Shown here: in pieces, positions 13,860 to 24,951 of the stretch | How the letters are laid out: every line of letters starts with the position of its first letter | How positions within the stretch are numbered: position 1 is the first letter of the stretch | Assembly: GCA_025201765.1 (NCBI GenBank) | Contig: MU623399.1 | Location: forward strand, 62,001-126,000 | Length of the DNA stretch: 64,000 nucleotides | Source of the DNA: Daldinia sp. FL1419 | Taxonomy: Eukaryota > Ascomycota > Sordariomycetes > Xylariales > Hypoxylaceae | Direction: 5' to 3' | Made by a program: the position numbers and the translations under genes | The notes under the pieces: model-generated | Told to the model about the DNA's origin: nothing | Database searches by the model: none | Seen by the model: only the letters and a program-made list of their open reading frames with translations

Positions 13860-14313
13860 TCAGGACGTCGAGACGTCGATACGATATCACTGTTTAGCCT
13901 CGTCAGAGCCATGGGTGAAGATCACCCCAGCTCTGCAACATAATACGAACAACACGAAGTCTTCAGTATTACAACGCAGTCCCAACGAAGTGGTATACGG
14001 ATTCAAACCACGAAAGATGATATCGACAATGGAGTTACCAGACTACTCCATTGACTTCGAGACTTTACGCAACCAATATCAAAAAGAAGCAAAGGCCGCA
14101 ATGGACTTCGCTGCGGCGGATGTAAAGATTCGTTACGAAAAATCTCATACGACTCGGGATTGGAAAGTCGGTGACACAGTATACTTGAGGCTACATAGAG
14201 GATACAATCTGCCCGGGAAACCGCCGAGGAAATGGTCCATTCAGAGAGTGGGACAGCTGACGATAACAAGAATCGGAGATAGGTTGATATGCCTTAGGGC
14301 ACAGTTTACTTAA
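13860..14313 (+). mobile_element. Ty3/gypsy retrotransposon remnant (integrase C-terminal region)
   Basis: The open frame from about 13915 carries the end of a Ty3/gypsy-type integrase: SPNEVVYGFKPR, followed by a helical stretch (FAAADVKIRYEKSH) and a chromodomain-side motif VGDTVYLRLHRGYNLPG then KWSIQRVGQ. Only about 130 residues survive. Protease, reverse transcriptase, RNase H and the integrase DDE core are absent, and I find no matching LTR pair in the window. It is a truncated fossil rather than an active element. Confidence 0.8.
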
Positions 14314-14362
14314 TGATAATCAACGTAACATAACAATCAACTTGTCAGGGTTCTAGCCTGTG

Positions 14363-14397
14363 CTACATATAGGACAAAGGACTTGTTCTATATGTAG
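14363..14397. repeat. near-perfect 15-bp hairpin
   Basis: Arms CTACATATAGGACAA and TTGTTCTATATGTAG around a 5-nt loop; the only departure is a G-T wobble. It lies 50 bp past the integrase remnant. Could be a retroelement relic or a transcript hairpin. Confidence 0.6.
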
Positions 14398-15588
14398 TCG
14401 TCCTTAGCCATAGTTGTAGATAGGTTCCTCGCGGAACAACGAGGTTGTTTCCTTGCTTCTTGGCCCGCCGATGGATGCACTTTTTCGTTAAGTGGCAACA
14501 TTGAATGGCTCCCGCCCTATCCTCAGTAAGATCTCCTCCGGAGTTGATGTCTAAGATCAAATTAGTCCTTATTAACGATAGCTTCTTTTATTGTTCTATC
14601 TTCCATAGACCCAGATAAATATCTAAATGGGGGCATTAGTTCAAGTTGTTCTAGTCTGTTTACAAGTTCAAGTAGCTTACCCAATAAAAGAATTGAGAAA
14701 GGATAAGAAGCCTCTCCTTTTTTGCAATCCGGAGGATAGGTTACCGTATAAAGTGTATAGTTGCCATGGGAATTATACTTGGCCTTTTTCCTTTCGTCCA
14801 GATTGATCCTTGTTTATGTCAGTGTATAGAAGTTGCTGGTGGATATAGAACTCAGTTAACGTAGAAAGTCATTTGTCTAGGTATCTCATTGTTGACTTGG
14901 TCAACGTCTGAATGTATCTTATCAAACCAGAATCCTGGCATCAATGACAGTGGAGGTGCTAAATATACCAACCAACAACTATGGCTAAAGACGAGTACAT
15001 ATATGTAGTCCGAGCTAGGAACCTGACAGTTATTATGTAGTTGGTTAACTTTGGCATCGAGTGAACTAGGTGAAAAGTAGGTTGATGGAAGAGATGAGAG
15101 GCAATCATAACATTAGGGACCTTAGTTAACGTAAGTGGTACAAAGGAAGAGTATAATCCAATCGCGCATTTGTATAGTATCTAGAAATAGATAATCTCTC
15201 TTTTTGAATGTATTCTTGTGAATTGCTATATCATTACCCGATAGAGCTGTTGATGCATACGCATAAAAATAACGCACAACTACAAGATGCAACGCACAAT
15301 GTGTTGCAGCACTACTCTTTCATATATGCTGAAATTGAGCGTGTAAATGTGCAGTTCATGGTAATTGAGGTATTTTATTGCGTCGTATAGGTCTATAGAT
15401 GCCGTCCCGCATTCTCCTAACCAATGATTCTGATGCAGAAATTAATGAACATGCAGTGTAATTTCAATAATCTTGATATATGCTCTCCGTATCTCCGTTA
15501 TTAACAAGAAAAAGGAAAAGAAAAAGAAAAGAAAAAGATGTACATCAGACTTGAAATCGGAACAGTACCAAATGAAACCGCGCCGCGC
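14398..15588. other. intergenic region, no supported gene
   Basis: No coding, RNA or repeat signal found. It lies downstream of the sugar transporter and retroelement relic, with a purine-rich AAAG tract at about 15500-15540. Confidence 0.5.
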
Positions 15589-17810
15589 TCATGCATTGCT
15601 CGTAACAACTTTCTCTGCCACCTTGCCATCTTGGACAATGACCTTATCAACGTGGAGTGATGCTTTTACAGGATTGGGCTGATTGTAAACCCATTCAAGC
15701 TGCTCTAGAGTTCGGCCTTGTGATTCGACACTATAAAGCACATATTAGTGTATGTTGCGGAGATATGGTGATAGGGGCTTACGGACCCAAACAGATACCA
15801 GAGCATCGCTTCAACAATGTCCCATCCGACGAATACCTATGGGGGGTAAGCTGATATACTTCAGAGGCGATAAGTATGAAGAGAGTCTTACGTAGATATA
15901 CTTGTATTGAATATTCCCTAACGCAATTGGGCCGGCAAACTGGTTTATGAAACCCATGGCGTAGATGATAACGCTAGAACAAGCGAGACCCTTGGCTCGA
16001 GTAGTAGTTTCCAAAGCTTCCGTAGGGATAACACCCTGTAGAGGTGTGTAGGTGAAGGAGAAGATGATGTTGAATAGGAAGTAGGATGCCAATGCACCCT
16101 TGGCGTAAGATTCTTGAATGTTCTCTCCTTGAGAATCTAGCGCAGCAGAGAGACCAGAGTTGGTTGCCAACGCTGCCGCGCATGCTACACAAAAAGAATT
16201 CTGAGTCAGTAATTATGTGATGATAGTTGAGGATAAATTTTTACGAACCAAGTGTTCCGAGAATCAACACCTTTCGTCGAGGCATCGTGTCCGTGAAGAT
16301 AACGGCGGTCAAGGCACCGACGGCGGAGAGCACGGAGTTGAGAAGATTGTAAGCCAGCTGTTGCTCGACGGAAGTCACACCGATGATCTCGAAGATGGTA
16401 GTGTTGAAATAACCCAATCCGTTACCAGAGAATTGACCGAAAATTGAAATCATCAAAACTTGAGCAATTCGCCAACGTCCGCTATGGGTAAAGATAAAGG
16501 GGCGGTCTACCACGATGGTCAGTCACTGCGACACCGGCCAATCGAGCCATGGAATGGAAAGAAGGGAGACCTACAATCCAACGGCCTCTTGTCTATTCCG
16601 TCTTGGCGAATACCTTCTTGCATCTCCTTTACTTCAAGCTTCACAAGTCTAGAGTTACGGTCTCCGTTTCCGTGATATCTTGCCAAAAAGTCGATTGCTT
16701 CCTCTTCACGACCATTGGCCATCAAGAATCGAGGTGACTCTGGAATAAACCAAACACCGAATAATACAACTACACAAGCAAGAGCTTGAATAATAAGCGG
16801 GATCCTCCAGGAAAAGTTGTTATCGATTTTGTTGCATCCGTAGACAACCGCAGCCGCGGGGATGGCACCACCGAACCAACCGCAGTTGTAAAAGCCTGCG
16901 ACGATTTTATTAGTACTAGTTTCCACACCCGTATATTGTCAAGTGGTAGTTATCATACCGGTAGCTCGACCTCGCCAATGAGGAGGCGCAACTTCAACGG
17001 CATAAGCAGGTGCTGCAACAGTCATAATGGAAATACCGAAACCGAGAATAAAGCGGCCGACGACGAACTGCGCGATTGTAGAAGCGGTAGCAACAATAAC
17101 CATTCCGATAATGATGATGATAGCGCCGACGAACATGCCAATCTTGCGGCCCCATCTATCGGAGAGAACAGCCGCGAACGGAGCACCAACCATTGCGCCC
17201 CTGAAACAAAGCCGTCAGTTTCAAACACAGACATCAAACTTAGATAAATGAGGGGAACGAACACCGTGTAAAGAGAGAACATGAGCGCTACCAGTGTGCC
17301 GGTCTTGCCGCTGTGGAAGGTGTTCTGAAAATGATCCATGGCAACGACACCGGTTAGGAGCGATCCTAGATCATTATATCCGTTAGTGACCTGTAGGCTC
17401 CAGGGGTTTCCTCAAAGCGATGCTTACCATCATATCCGTTGGCGCAAGCGCAGCAGAACGAGATGCAAATAGCAACTACGAGTTGTCAGCGGCATCTTCA
17501 TGGCGGGGATGGCGTATAGTCTTTTCTAGACACCTACAGTAAAGATGTATCGAATATTTGCTCTTGTAGTCGATCTTGGTCTCTTGGATAGCCGCGTATA
17601 GTTCGGCCTGGCCTTGGTTAGACATCGGAACTAAGGATGATGCGGAATAAAGAAGACGTCGCGTCTAGATAGCTGTCGATTAGAACATACATTGTGCACC
17701 GCCTTGGCTTTAGCACTCGGGGCGTTTGTTGTCGAGCCTGATCCCTCGCTCACGGGCACTTGCTCCTGAGACACAAGTACTCCGGCCGCGGTGATTTCCT
17801 TTTCTTCCAT
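15589..17810 (-). CDS. MFS sugar/hexose (lactose-permease-like) transporter
   Basis: Twelve-helix H+-coupled or facilitative sugar transporter of the plasma membrane. I join ten exons: 17810-17691, 17607-17538, 17475-17428, 17365-17263, 17200-16959, 16895-16575, 16506-16249, 16184-15892, 15836-15787 and 15730-15589, giving 548 aa. Family motifs: ANGYDGS after helix 1, DRWGRK in loop 2-3, VGRFILGFG, PESPRFL before the central loop, YRPFIFT, and VESQGRTLEQLE near the C-terminus. Exon 2 is taken from 17607, where CTAACCAAGGCCAG supplies branch and acceptor in phase; a Met at 17625 would instead fall inside that intron. Transported sugar unknown. Confidence 0.9.
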
Positions 17811-18504
17811 CTTGACGGGATTCTACGGCGGCCCTCCTGTACGTGTCGGGAAGAGTTAGATGAACAGATAGCCTTACATCGCTCCATTATCGACTCTGGA
17901 TGTGGTGATGTTTTTATTCTTCTTCATGGAGGACCCTTGTCCCCCATTTGTTACCCCAGTTTCTCAGGTCAGTAGCAAGTCCCGAAAAGGGGGGCGGGGG
18001 AAATACTTCCGCGAACTCAAATTGAAATGCTGTGGTACCCAAATAGGACATCCTCTGCTGTTAGTGATTCCACCGCAGAGACTAGGCAGGGGTAACACTC
18101 ATATGGGATCGAGTTCTAGATGCCAAGGCCCCCCGGCATTGGTTCGCCTGCGTGGCCTTGGCCATGTTCTTGGCCACATTCTCTCGAGTAGATATAGATC
18201 TATAGACATGTAGCACTCGTGTAGCAAAGATCGACTGCCACTGTAAGCGCTTGCGAGGAATCGGCAAAGAAACAAGATCGGCACGCGGCTTAGAAATTCG
18301 AATCACCTGTCGACACACAACATGAAAGGGTCGCGTCGATGGATGAACATTCCGAATGTCTCTCAGCGCTAGATAAGAATGGATCCCTAGCTCACCAGGC
18401 GATTCGCACAATTGGTGGGATTCCCGGGGACCTAGGCAGTCAGAAATCTCGGTCGCTATATCTGATTATGCGCGATTATACAAAAACGCCGTAGCTGAAA
18501 GATG

Positions 18505-18541
<37 letters not shown>

Positions 18542-19889
18542 AAGTTCCCAATGGACCGGATATAGGGCGACTTTGCCAGTATCTTCGCGGCGGGATCTTA
18601 ATTGGATCCGGTAGTTCCGCGGCGGTAGGCTGTATAAACCCAGCAGCCCTTTTGAGCTTTCAGCTCGGTATCATTCCGGAGTATCGGATCGTGGGTCTTG
18701 AGTCCTATATGCGTAGCCTTTCGATGTTTGACGAAGGAACCAATAATCGAAGCAATTCTAACCGAAGAAAAGACGCGAAAGCAACATTATTCCCATCGGT
18801 CGTTCAATATTCAATATTAATTCAACTTTGCAGTCCTTCTTTGTGTTCCATCTGTAGGACCGAAGACTTCGGACCGAAGCCGTTGATTGGCTTATGTGGG
18901 TTTTCATTAATCTTCGGCTCTTGGTTATTCGGACTTGGCCCCGATATAATCTGCAGAGTACAACGGAAGTGCTGCAAGATTGATAGGTGTGTACCCACGG
19001 CATCTCCGATCGTCCTACGGGATATTGGATTGGCCGGTAGATTGAGTTGCTATCTTATAAACGCCGTCAGCATCGCTTAGCAAACAAATAAATTAGGTCT
19101 TCAAAGATTATTACTTTACTACCTAAGGTTCTTAACATTTCGTAGCTATTTCTTACCTGGGCGCGTGGTTTCTCCATGCGTCGCATCGTATAAGAGGGGT
19201 ACATGGGGGTACAACGCGAGGATATACGGATATTAGAAGTGTCTTCAACCCTAAGAGATCAATGTGTTTAGGAGATGAGCACAATTTTGTCCTAAAGAAT
19301 CCCGAAAGGACGAAAATAGTAACCGAGATTGTGTGGGTTCTATCTGACAGTCAGATATTCGGTCTGCAATTGTGTTGGTTGCCAAGACTATTCGAGGTAT
19401 TGTCGAAATTCGCTTGATTCAGTCAGTATTGGTGGGATCAATTTCAGTTACATTCGGCAAGAGCTGAAGTTTCATCTGCGTAGTCTCAGCTTACCATTTG
19501 GCTTGGTATCTAATATTAATGCAACTATAGCTTAATACCATCCATCTCTTTAGAAAACAACAATAAGAACGTGGGGGTATGCTCATTAAAGTCTGCCGTT
19601 AGCAACGTAACAAACCTCCAGCATCAATTGAGTTATTATAGGTATCTGCGTCGGCTACCTAGGTATCAGACATATTATTGAACGCTTCTTGATTGAATTC
19701 TATGTACAGACCGTTGTCTATTTCACAAAAGCAGATAACTATGTTACAGCAAATCATCTTGAGGCTTGATACTTGGAAACTCCTACCTCTTGCTTTTTAG
19801 TGGAACCAATTGCAACTTAGACTATGAACTGCGGTCTTTGTCCTACTCGGGCGTATGTTATAATATGTCATAGCAGGAAATCTCACTTG
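17811..19889. other. 2-kb intergenic region upstream of the sugar transporter
   Basis: No gene supported. It contains a T31 homopolymer, the palindrome CCGAAGACTTCGG at 18860-18872 and a nearby direct repeat GGACCGAAG. It holds the promoter of the sugar transporter and the 3' side of the transhydrogenase gene. Confidence 0.5.
18507..18537. repeat. poly-T tract (31 nt)
   Basis: Uninterrupted run of 31 T. Its length may not be exact, because homopolymers are often misassembled. Confidence 0.9.
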
Positions 19890-21567
19890 TTAATGCGTTA
19901 AGGCATCTTCGAAGAGCCTTCTTAGCTGATCCCTTTCTTGTTCAAGTTCCTTGGCGAGACCGGGCGCCAACATTAGAACTCTAGCTTGAGGTATCGTTCC
20001 CTCAACTAGAGCTTCGATATGGCTCGAGTCAAAGCCTAGCTCTTTAAGACCCTTTGGTTGGTCTCCAAGTTCGGCAAGGAATTGCGTGATGGCGTCAGCT
20101 AGGACTCTGCCTGCATCTTCACGCTTTACATTCGTAATGTCTACACCGAACGCTTCTGCGGCTGCGAGATGGCGGTCAGGGTTTGATGCACCTGTGAATC
20201 GGAACACGGCGGGTGCAGATACAGCGACCGAAACACCGTGAGGGATGATGGGGGTTGCGACGTCATATCCTGCGTGTTTGTAGCCGGGGTTTTGACCCGA
20301 AATGGGGTACGACATGCCTAGAGATCTTATTAGTCCAAACATTCCTGTTAACTTTGACTCAAGACTCTATATCATACCGTGGCATAAGTGAACTCCAGCA
20401 TTGCCGAAACCAACGCCAGCGAGCGTGGCGGCGAGGAGCATTTCGCTCTGGGCCTCATAGTCCTCCGGGTCCTTTACTGCTCTAGGGAGGTATTTGATGG
20501 TGCTGCGGAGTGCATTGAGAGAAAATATGTCGCTGATAGGATTTGCGCCCTGATATGCAGGCCTTAATATCGGATTAGAGGGTCGAGGTACTCTCTCATT
20601 GAAAGGGATAGCCGTCCATGACTCGAGCGAATGACATAGTACGTCTAGCCCAGAACTCGCCTTCACTGCTGAGGGCATCGTCCTGGTATTGAGCGGATCA
20701 CATATTCCAAGAGTCGGTTTTAAGTTGCGATGCGCGATTCCCGTCTTGGCCTTCTTTTCCACGAGGTCGAAAATGGCCGTACCAGTCGTCTCACTACCGG
20801 TGCCGGCCGTAGTAGGAATAGCAACTAGAGGTTTAAGTTTCTTGTCAATCGGGCGTCCTTTACCTAGAGGCGCATTCACGAAATCTAAGAAGTCGGCATC
20901 GGGATATTCGGTGTAAAGGTTCATCAATTTAGCCGTATCCATTACCGAGCCCCCGCCTACGGCCAGGTAGGCGTCTGGACTATATGGTTTGGCAAAAGCA
21001 ATGGCTTCTTTGATACTAAATTCGAGTCAGCAAAGATCTGGGATGTCCCGTATACCTTATCGACTTACGAACTATCCTTTGGCTCAACTCGCACTTTATC
21101 GAATATCTCATACCCGATACCTTCCCTTGACAAGGCTTCTTCGACTTGTTTCACGGCAGTAAGCTTCCGGACCGTTGAGTCGGTTACGACGCAGACGCGC
21201 TTGGCAGCCATGTTCTTAAAATCCATGCCGACCTCCTGGGTAACACCAGGGCCGAAACGGATGGAAGAGGCAGCCATCTCAAATGCATATTCCTTCTGCT
21301 GAGAAGGATCTATCGGAGAGGCGAAACCACGCTTCCCGATCCGTCGATTGGCATGCTGAGCATACGCATCAATTTGAGGTCTTGCATGATGATGGTGATG
21401 TCCTGGATTTGAATGACATGGACAATTTGGCGGGTGAGCATACTGAACCGTCCGTAGAAGGCTAACTGCTCTTGTAGCAGCCTTATTACTTGTAGATTAG
21501 CATCTATTTAACCTAGCACGTAACCCTGAGAACTCACATTCGGAGCTACTCGAACTGCGGCAACCAT
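19890..21567 (-). CDS. hydroxyacid-oxoacid transhydrogenase, mitochondrial (iron-containing ADH family)
   Basis: ADHFE1-type enzyme that transfers hydride between a hydroxyacid (4-hydroxybutyrate) and 2-oxoglutarate in mitochondria, by family knowledge. Exons 21567-21538, 21481-21069, 21015-20378 and 20317-19890 give 502 aa. Seen: a basic N-terminus (MVAAVRVAPN, then AATRAVSLLRT) fitting a mitochondrial presequence, followed by the ADHFE1-type Cys/His-rich segment NCPCHSNPGHHHHH and EYAFEMAASSIRFGPGV. The nucleotide-binding loop is AVGGGSVMDTAK, with PTTAGTGSE after it. Metal-ligand region: LCHSLESW and GVHLCHGMSYP, the latter rebuilt across the last intron. Introns of 53-60 nt have good branch sites. 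The final residues are a helical tail, EDALTH. Confidence 0.93.
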
Positions 21568-22351
21568 CTTTACGGTTCAAGGTTGTTGGCTATTCGGTTC
21601 ACTCGCTCCAAGGATTATATATGGGAATCAATTGACTGATAAGTGCGTATATAGGTAGTATTGAATTTATGGATTATATGTTCTCTTTCTCTCTCGAATT
21701 ATTTTCTACTTATTCATGTGAGAGGATGAGATGGATGAGATCTCTCTTATCCTGGAACGGAAGCAGAGAAGACAATGTGGGGTAAAAGTGCGTCCCACTG
21801 TGGGGGAATAGGCTTCTTACCGGTTCGAGCCGGTAATAAGTGCTTTCTCCGCATAATGGATAATGGAGATCGTAATGGGGAGGCTCGGTTCGACCATTTT
21901 GGGGGTTCATTACCGTATAAGCTCAACTTACCCAACTCGAAGTGGAATTCCAACTTCAAGTTTGATCTATGGAGTTTCTCATGGGATACATGTAATGGAA
22001 TCAGTCTAACTAGCGTGAATTTCAACATATTACACATTCGAGGTTACAATAGATCCCACCAATAGCCTAAGTCGATTGGTATCCTAAGCCCACTTGGAAT
22101 CTACAACGCTACTGACCTCCCCGATTAAGTAAGAGTCGATTCTTATTAATGATTCTCATTCGTCGTCTTCGGCGTGAGTCAGCCGGGATGATAATCAATG
22201 GGCGATCTATCAAAATGTACAAGAGCATACTTCAATATAAAGGGGGGAGACCCTCGGCTGGGACAATTGTCAGTGTCAGCAGTGTAATGAGACTTAGGAT
22301 CAGAAAAGCCATACCAGTTTTAAATTGAATTCTACTAGAATCATCTTTGCT
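21568..22351. other. divergent promoter region between transhydrogenase and S58 peptidase
   Basis: Both flanking genes are transcribed away from this 784-bp stretch, so it holds both promoters. No gene supported. A perfect palindrome ACCGGTTCGAGCCGGT lies near 21818. Confidence 0.5.
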
Positions 22352-23621
22352 ATGTCGTCGACAACTTCAGGTACAGCTACAGATAAGGAATCCCGCATGC
22401 GGCTCAGGGATCTTTTGCCCGACTTACACCTCGGATACTGGAAACCTGGCCCGCTCAACTCGCTTACTGATGTCCCCGGCGTCCTGGTCCACACCCAAGA
22501 GATCTTTGCCGATGACGGTGCCGTAAATACCGGCGTCACAAGCATTCTACCTCGCAAGAATTGGTTTTACAATGCTTGTCACGCCGGGATATTCAGTTTC
22601 AACGGTTCCGGTGAGATGACTGGTAGTCACTGGATTAATGAGACCGGCTTATTGCATTCCCCTATCATTATCACGAATTCATTCGCCGTGGGTGCTGCAT
22701 ATCAGGGGATTTATGAGTATACCATCAAATCTCAGGGTGTGACTAAGGGGAACGTTGATTGGTTTTTGTTGCCCGTGGTCGCCGAAACTTTTGATGGGTA
22801 CTTGAATGACCTTACTCAATTTGCGGTTAAGCCTGAGCACATTGTCAAAGGACTCGAGAGCGTATCAAGCGAACGCGTGAAGGAAGGAAACGTTGGAGGA
22901 GGAACTGGAAGTAAGTTTTACTGACGCTGCATTCCGTCAAAAGAAGCATTCTAATCGAACTGTTATAGTGATATGCCATTATTTCAAGGGTGGCACTGGA
23001 AGTAGTAGTAGAGTTGTTGAGGGATTCGATAACAAAGGTCAACCTAAGAATTATACTGTTGGTGCGCTGGTACAAGCAAATTATGGACGCCCGCAGCACC
23101 TACGAATCACGGGTGTGCCTGTAGGGAAGATCCTGGCACGAGAAGCTGATGAAGCTGCCGAAACTAATCCGGCCGTAAAAATGGCACGAGAAGCGCTCGA
23201 AAAGGAGAAGAATAGAAAAGATGGGAGCATCATCGTTATCATCGCGACAGATGCGCCTCTTCATCCTTCTCAGCTTCAAAGACTTGCCAAGAGAGCAACA
23301 GTAGGGCTATCAAAAGTAGGTGGTTACGGCCATAACCCATCTGGTGATGTCTTTCTGGCTTTTTCAACTGGAAACGAGATTCCGGTTCAGTCAATTTCGA
23401 TGGAACGGAAAGCTGTCGACCCATTCAAGCCTACGCCTATCACGATTGATGTGATAGACGACTCATCGATCAATGGAATTTTCGAAGCGGTTGCGGACGC
23501 TACCGAAGAGGCGATATATAACGCTCTATGCATGGCGGAAACAATGGTAGGAAATAAAGGGCATAAGATTGAGGCACTACCCCTCCAAAAGGTCAAGGAG
23601 ATTATGAAAAGATACGATTAA
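22352..23621 (+). CDS. S58 (DmpA/OAT-like) aminopeptidase
   Basis: Ntn-fold, self-processing peptidase of family S58 (L-aminopeptidase/D-esterase, beta-aminopeptidase type). Exons 22352-22910 and 22969-23621 (58-nt intron, phase 1) give 403 aa. Seen: RLRDLLPDLHLGYWKPGPLN and SLTDVPGVLVHTQ at the N-terminus, GAVNTGVTSILPR, an SHWINETG loop, GGGTGMICHYFKGGTGSSSR across the intron, and NYTVGALVQANYGR. In DmpA/BapA the precursor is cut before the Ser nucleophile, which precedes the VGVLVQAN strand; here the matching residue seems to be Thr (about 216), by eye only. A C-terminal GGYGHNPSGDVFLAFSTGN motif is also family-like. No signal peptide, so probably intracellular. The ATG at 22352 is the first in frame. 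Confidence 0.9.
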
Positions 23622-23749
23622 AGGCCATCTAGACCTAGATCCCACACAGATTGGTGTCTTGAATTTTTGTCTATTATTTTCGAATCTTTTTGTCTAACCT
23701 AAGCGCAAGTCCATAACTTTGTGTAATGGTAACTAGGTTAGAATAATTG

Positions 23750-24328
23750 CAGTATCTTTAAAATCCCAGGTAAAATCTCATAAAATCCCAACCCATCCAC
23801 TTTTCCACGTGAGATGGTGGCCCAACACATACACACCTAATTTATATTGGGTTTAGTCCAACCCCCAGCAAAAACAGAATATTGCCCGGTTGCGTTTTTA
23901 CATAGGTACATTACAACCCAAAATACCACCTAATAATTGAAGCTATCGTCAATACCTCAACACCAACGCTACTACCTGCACCACCACCACAATCGTACAC
24001 GATACCCTCAATGCCAGCGCTCACGGCGGTAAAGCTTAATATAATCCTCTTTAACATATACGGGTTATAGGGCATACAAGGTTAATTTCAGGGCATACAG
24101 CACCTTTTCCAACCTGAATTTCAAGCACCCGTAATACCTTCGCAGCACCAAAATATTTAATATTTTATTTAAAATGCGACCGGGCAGTTTTCTATTTTTT
24201 CTGTTTTTAGTTGGGAGATAGACTAAACCCCATACAAATTAGGTGTGTGGTAGTCGGACCACCAACTCACGTGGAAAGTGGATGGGTTGGGATTTTATGA
24301 AATTTTACCTGGGATTTTAAAGATACTG
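23750..24328. mobile_element. 579-bp non-autonomous hAT-like MITE with long inverted repeats
   Basis: Terminal inverted repeats of about 145-150 bp (23750-23894 and 24176-24328) begin CAGTATCTTTAAAATCCCAG and end in its complement. The element is flanked by an exact 8-bp direct repeat AATAATTG (23742-23749 and 24329-24336), the target-duplication length typical of hAT transposons; TIRs starting CAG also fit. The roughly 280-bp interior encodes no transposase. The repeats differ by scattered substitutions and small indels, so the copy is not brand new. Confidence 0.88.
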
Positions 24329-24336
24329 AATAATTG

Positions 24337-24951
24337 TGTAAAACAGGATCCACGAAGATTTTCAGGGTTAGCTTAAGGTTGTTATTTTGGGTACTTAGGT
24401 ACCTACTTTGTAACTGCCCTGATACCAAATTTAGGTACTGACTATTATGTACTATGTACCTTTGCTTACGTATCTAGACTTGTGACACGTGAAATGTGGC
24501 TTTTCAGTCGTGGCGCACGTAGTTGCTGCTTCATGATTCAATAAGTTAAACTATTGGGACAGGAAAGTGGGATTCGCGACCTTGAAGCTTATCAAACAGA
24601 AATGCCAAGAAGCAACCGCCTAAGAACGCCCTAAGACGCTTTGGCCTCGAACTCCCTGAGACACCAAATTGTACACAGTGCATCATCAAACGTTCAATGT
24701 TCCCTTTATTCAGCAATACTTGACCTTAATCCTCCCATCACCACCAACCATCGCGCTCGTTAATCCGACCCTTAATCCTAGAGACCTATGTATAGTCTCA
24801 ATTGGCTAGGCATCCCGTAAGCTTGGTCGCAATCATTCGCCCTGTCGCTCATCGAGATATTGAACGGACTCGAAAATGGTCCCTGAACCTCCGAGAATAG
24901 TTCCCGGTTACCTATATTCATGAACTCGTTAGACGATATACTCTGTAAACC
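24337..24951. other. intergenic region upstream of sec3
   Basis: Contains AGGTACCT-like motifs near 24395 and presumably the sec3 promoter. No gene supported. Confidence 0.5.

Noticed and set aside
17600..17625. MSNQGQ as the start of the sugar transporter
   Set aside because: It lies within an intron that has a perfect branch point and an in-phase acceptor at 17607.
18502..19080. Open frame beginning with poly-Phe
   Set aside because: It is created by the T31 tract; the rest has no protein motif.
21818..21833. tRNA B-box-like ACCGGTTCGAGCCGGT
   Set aside because: The palindrome gives a 6-nt loop and there is no A box or acceptor stem at tRNA spacing.
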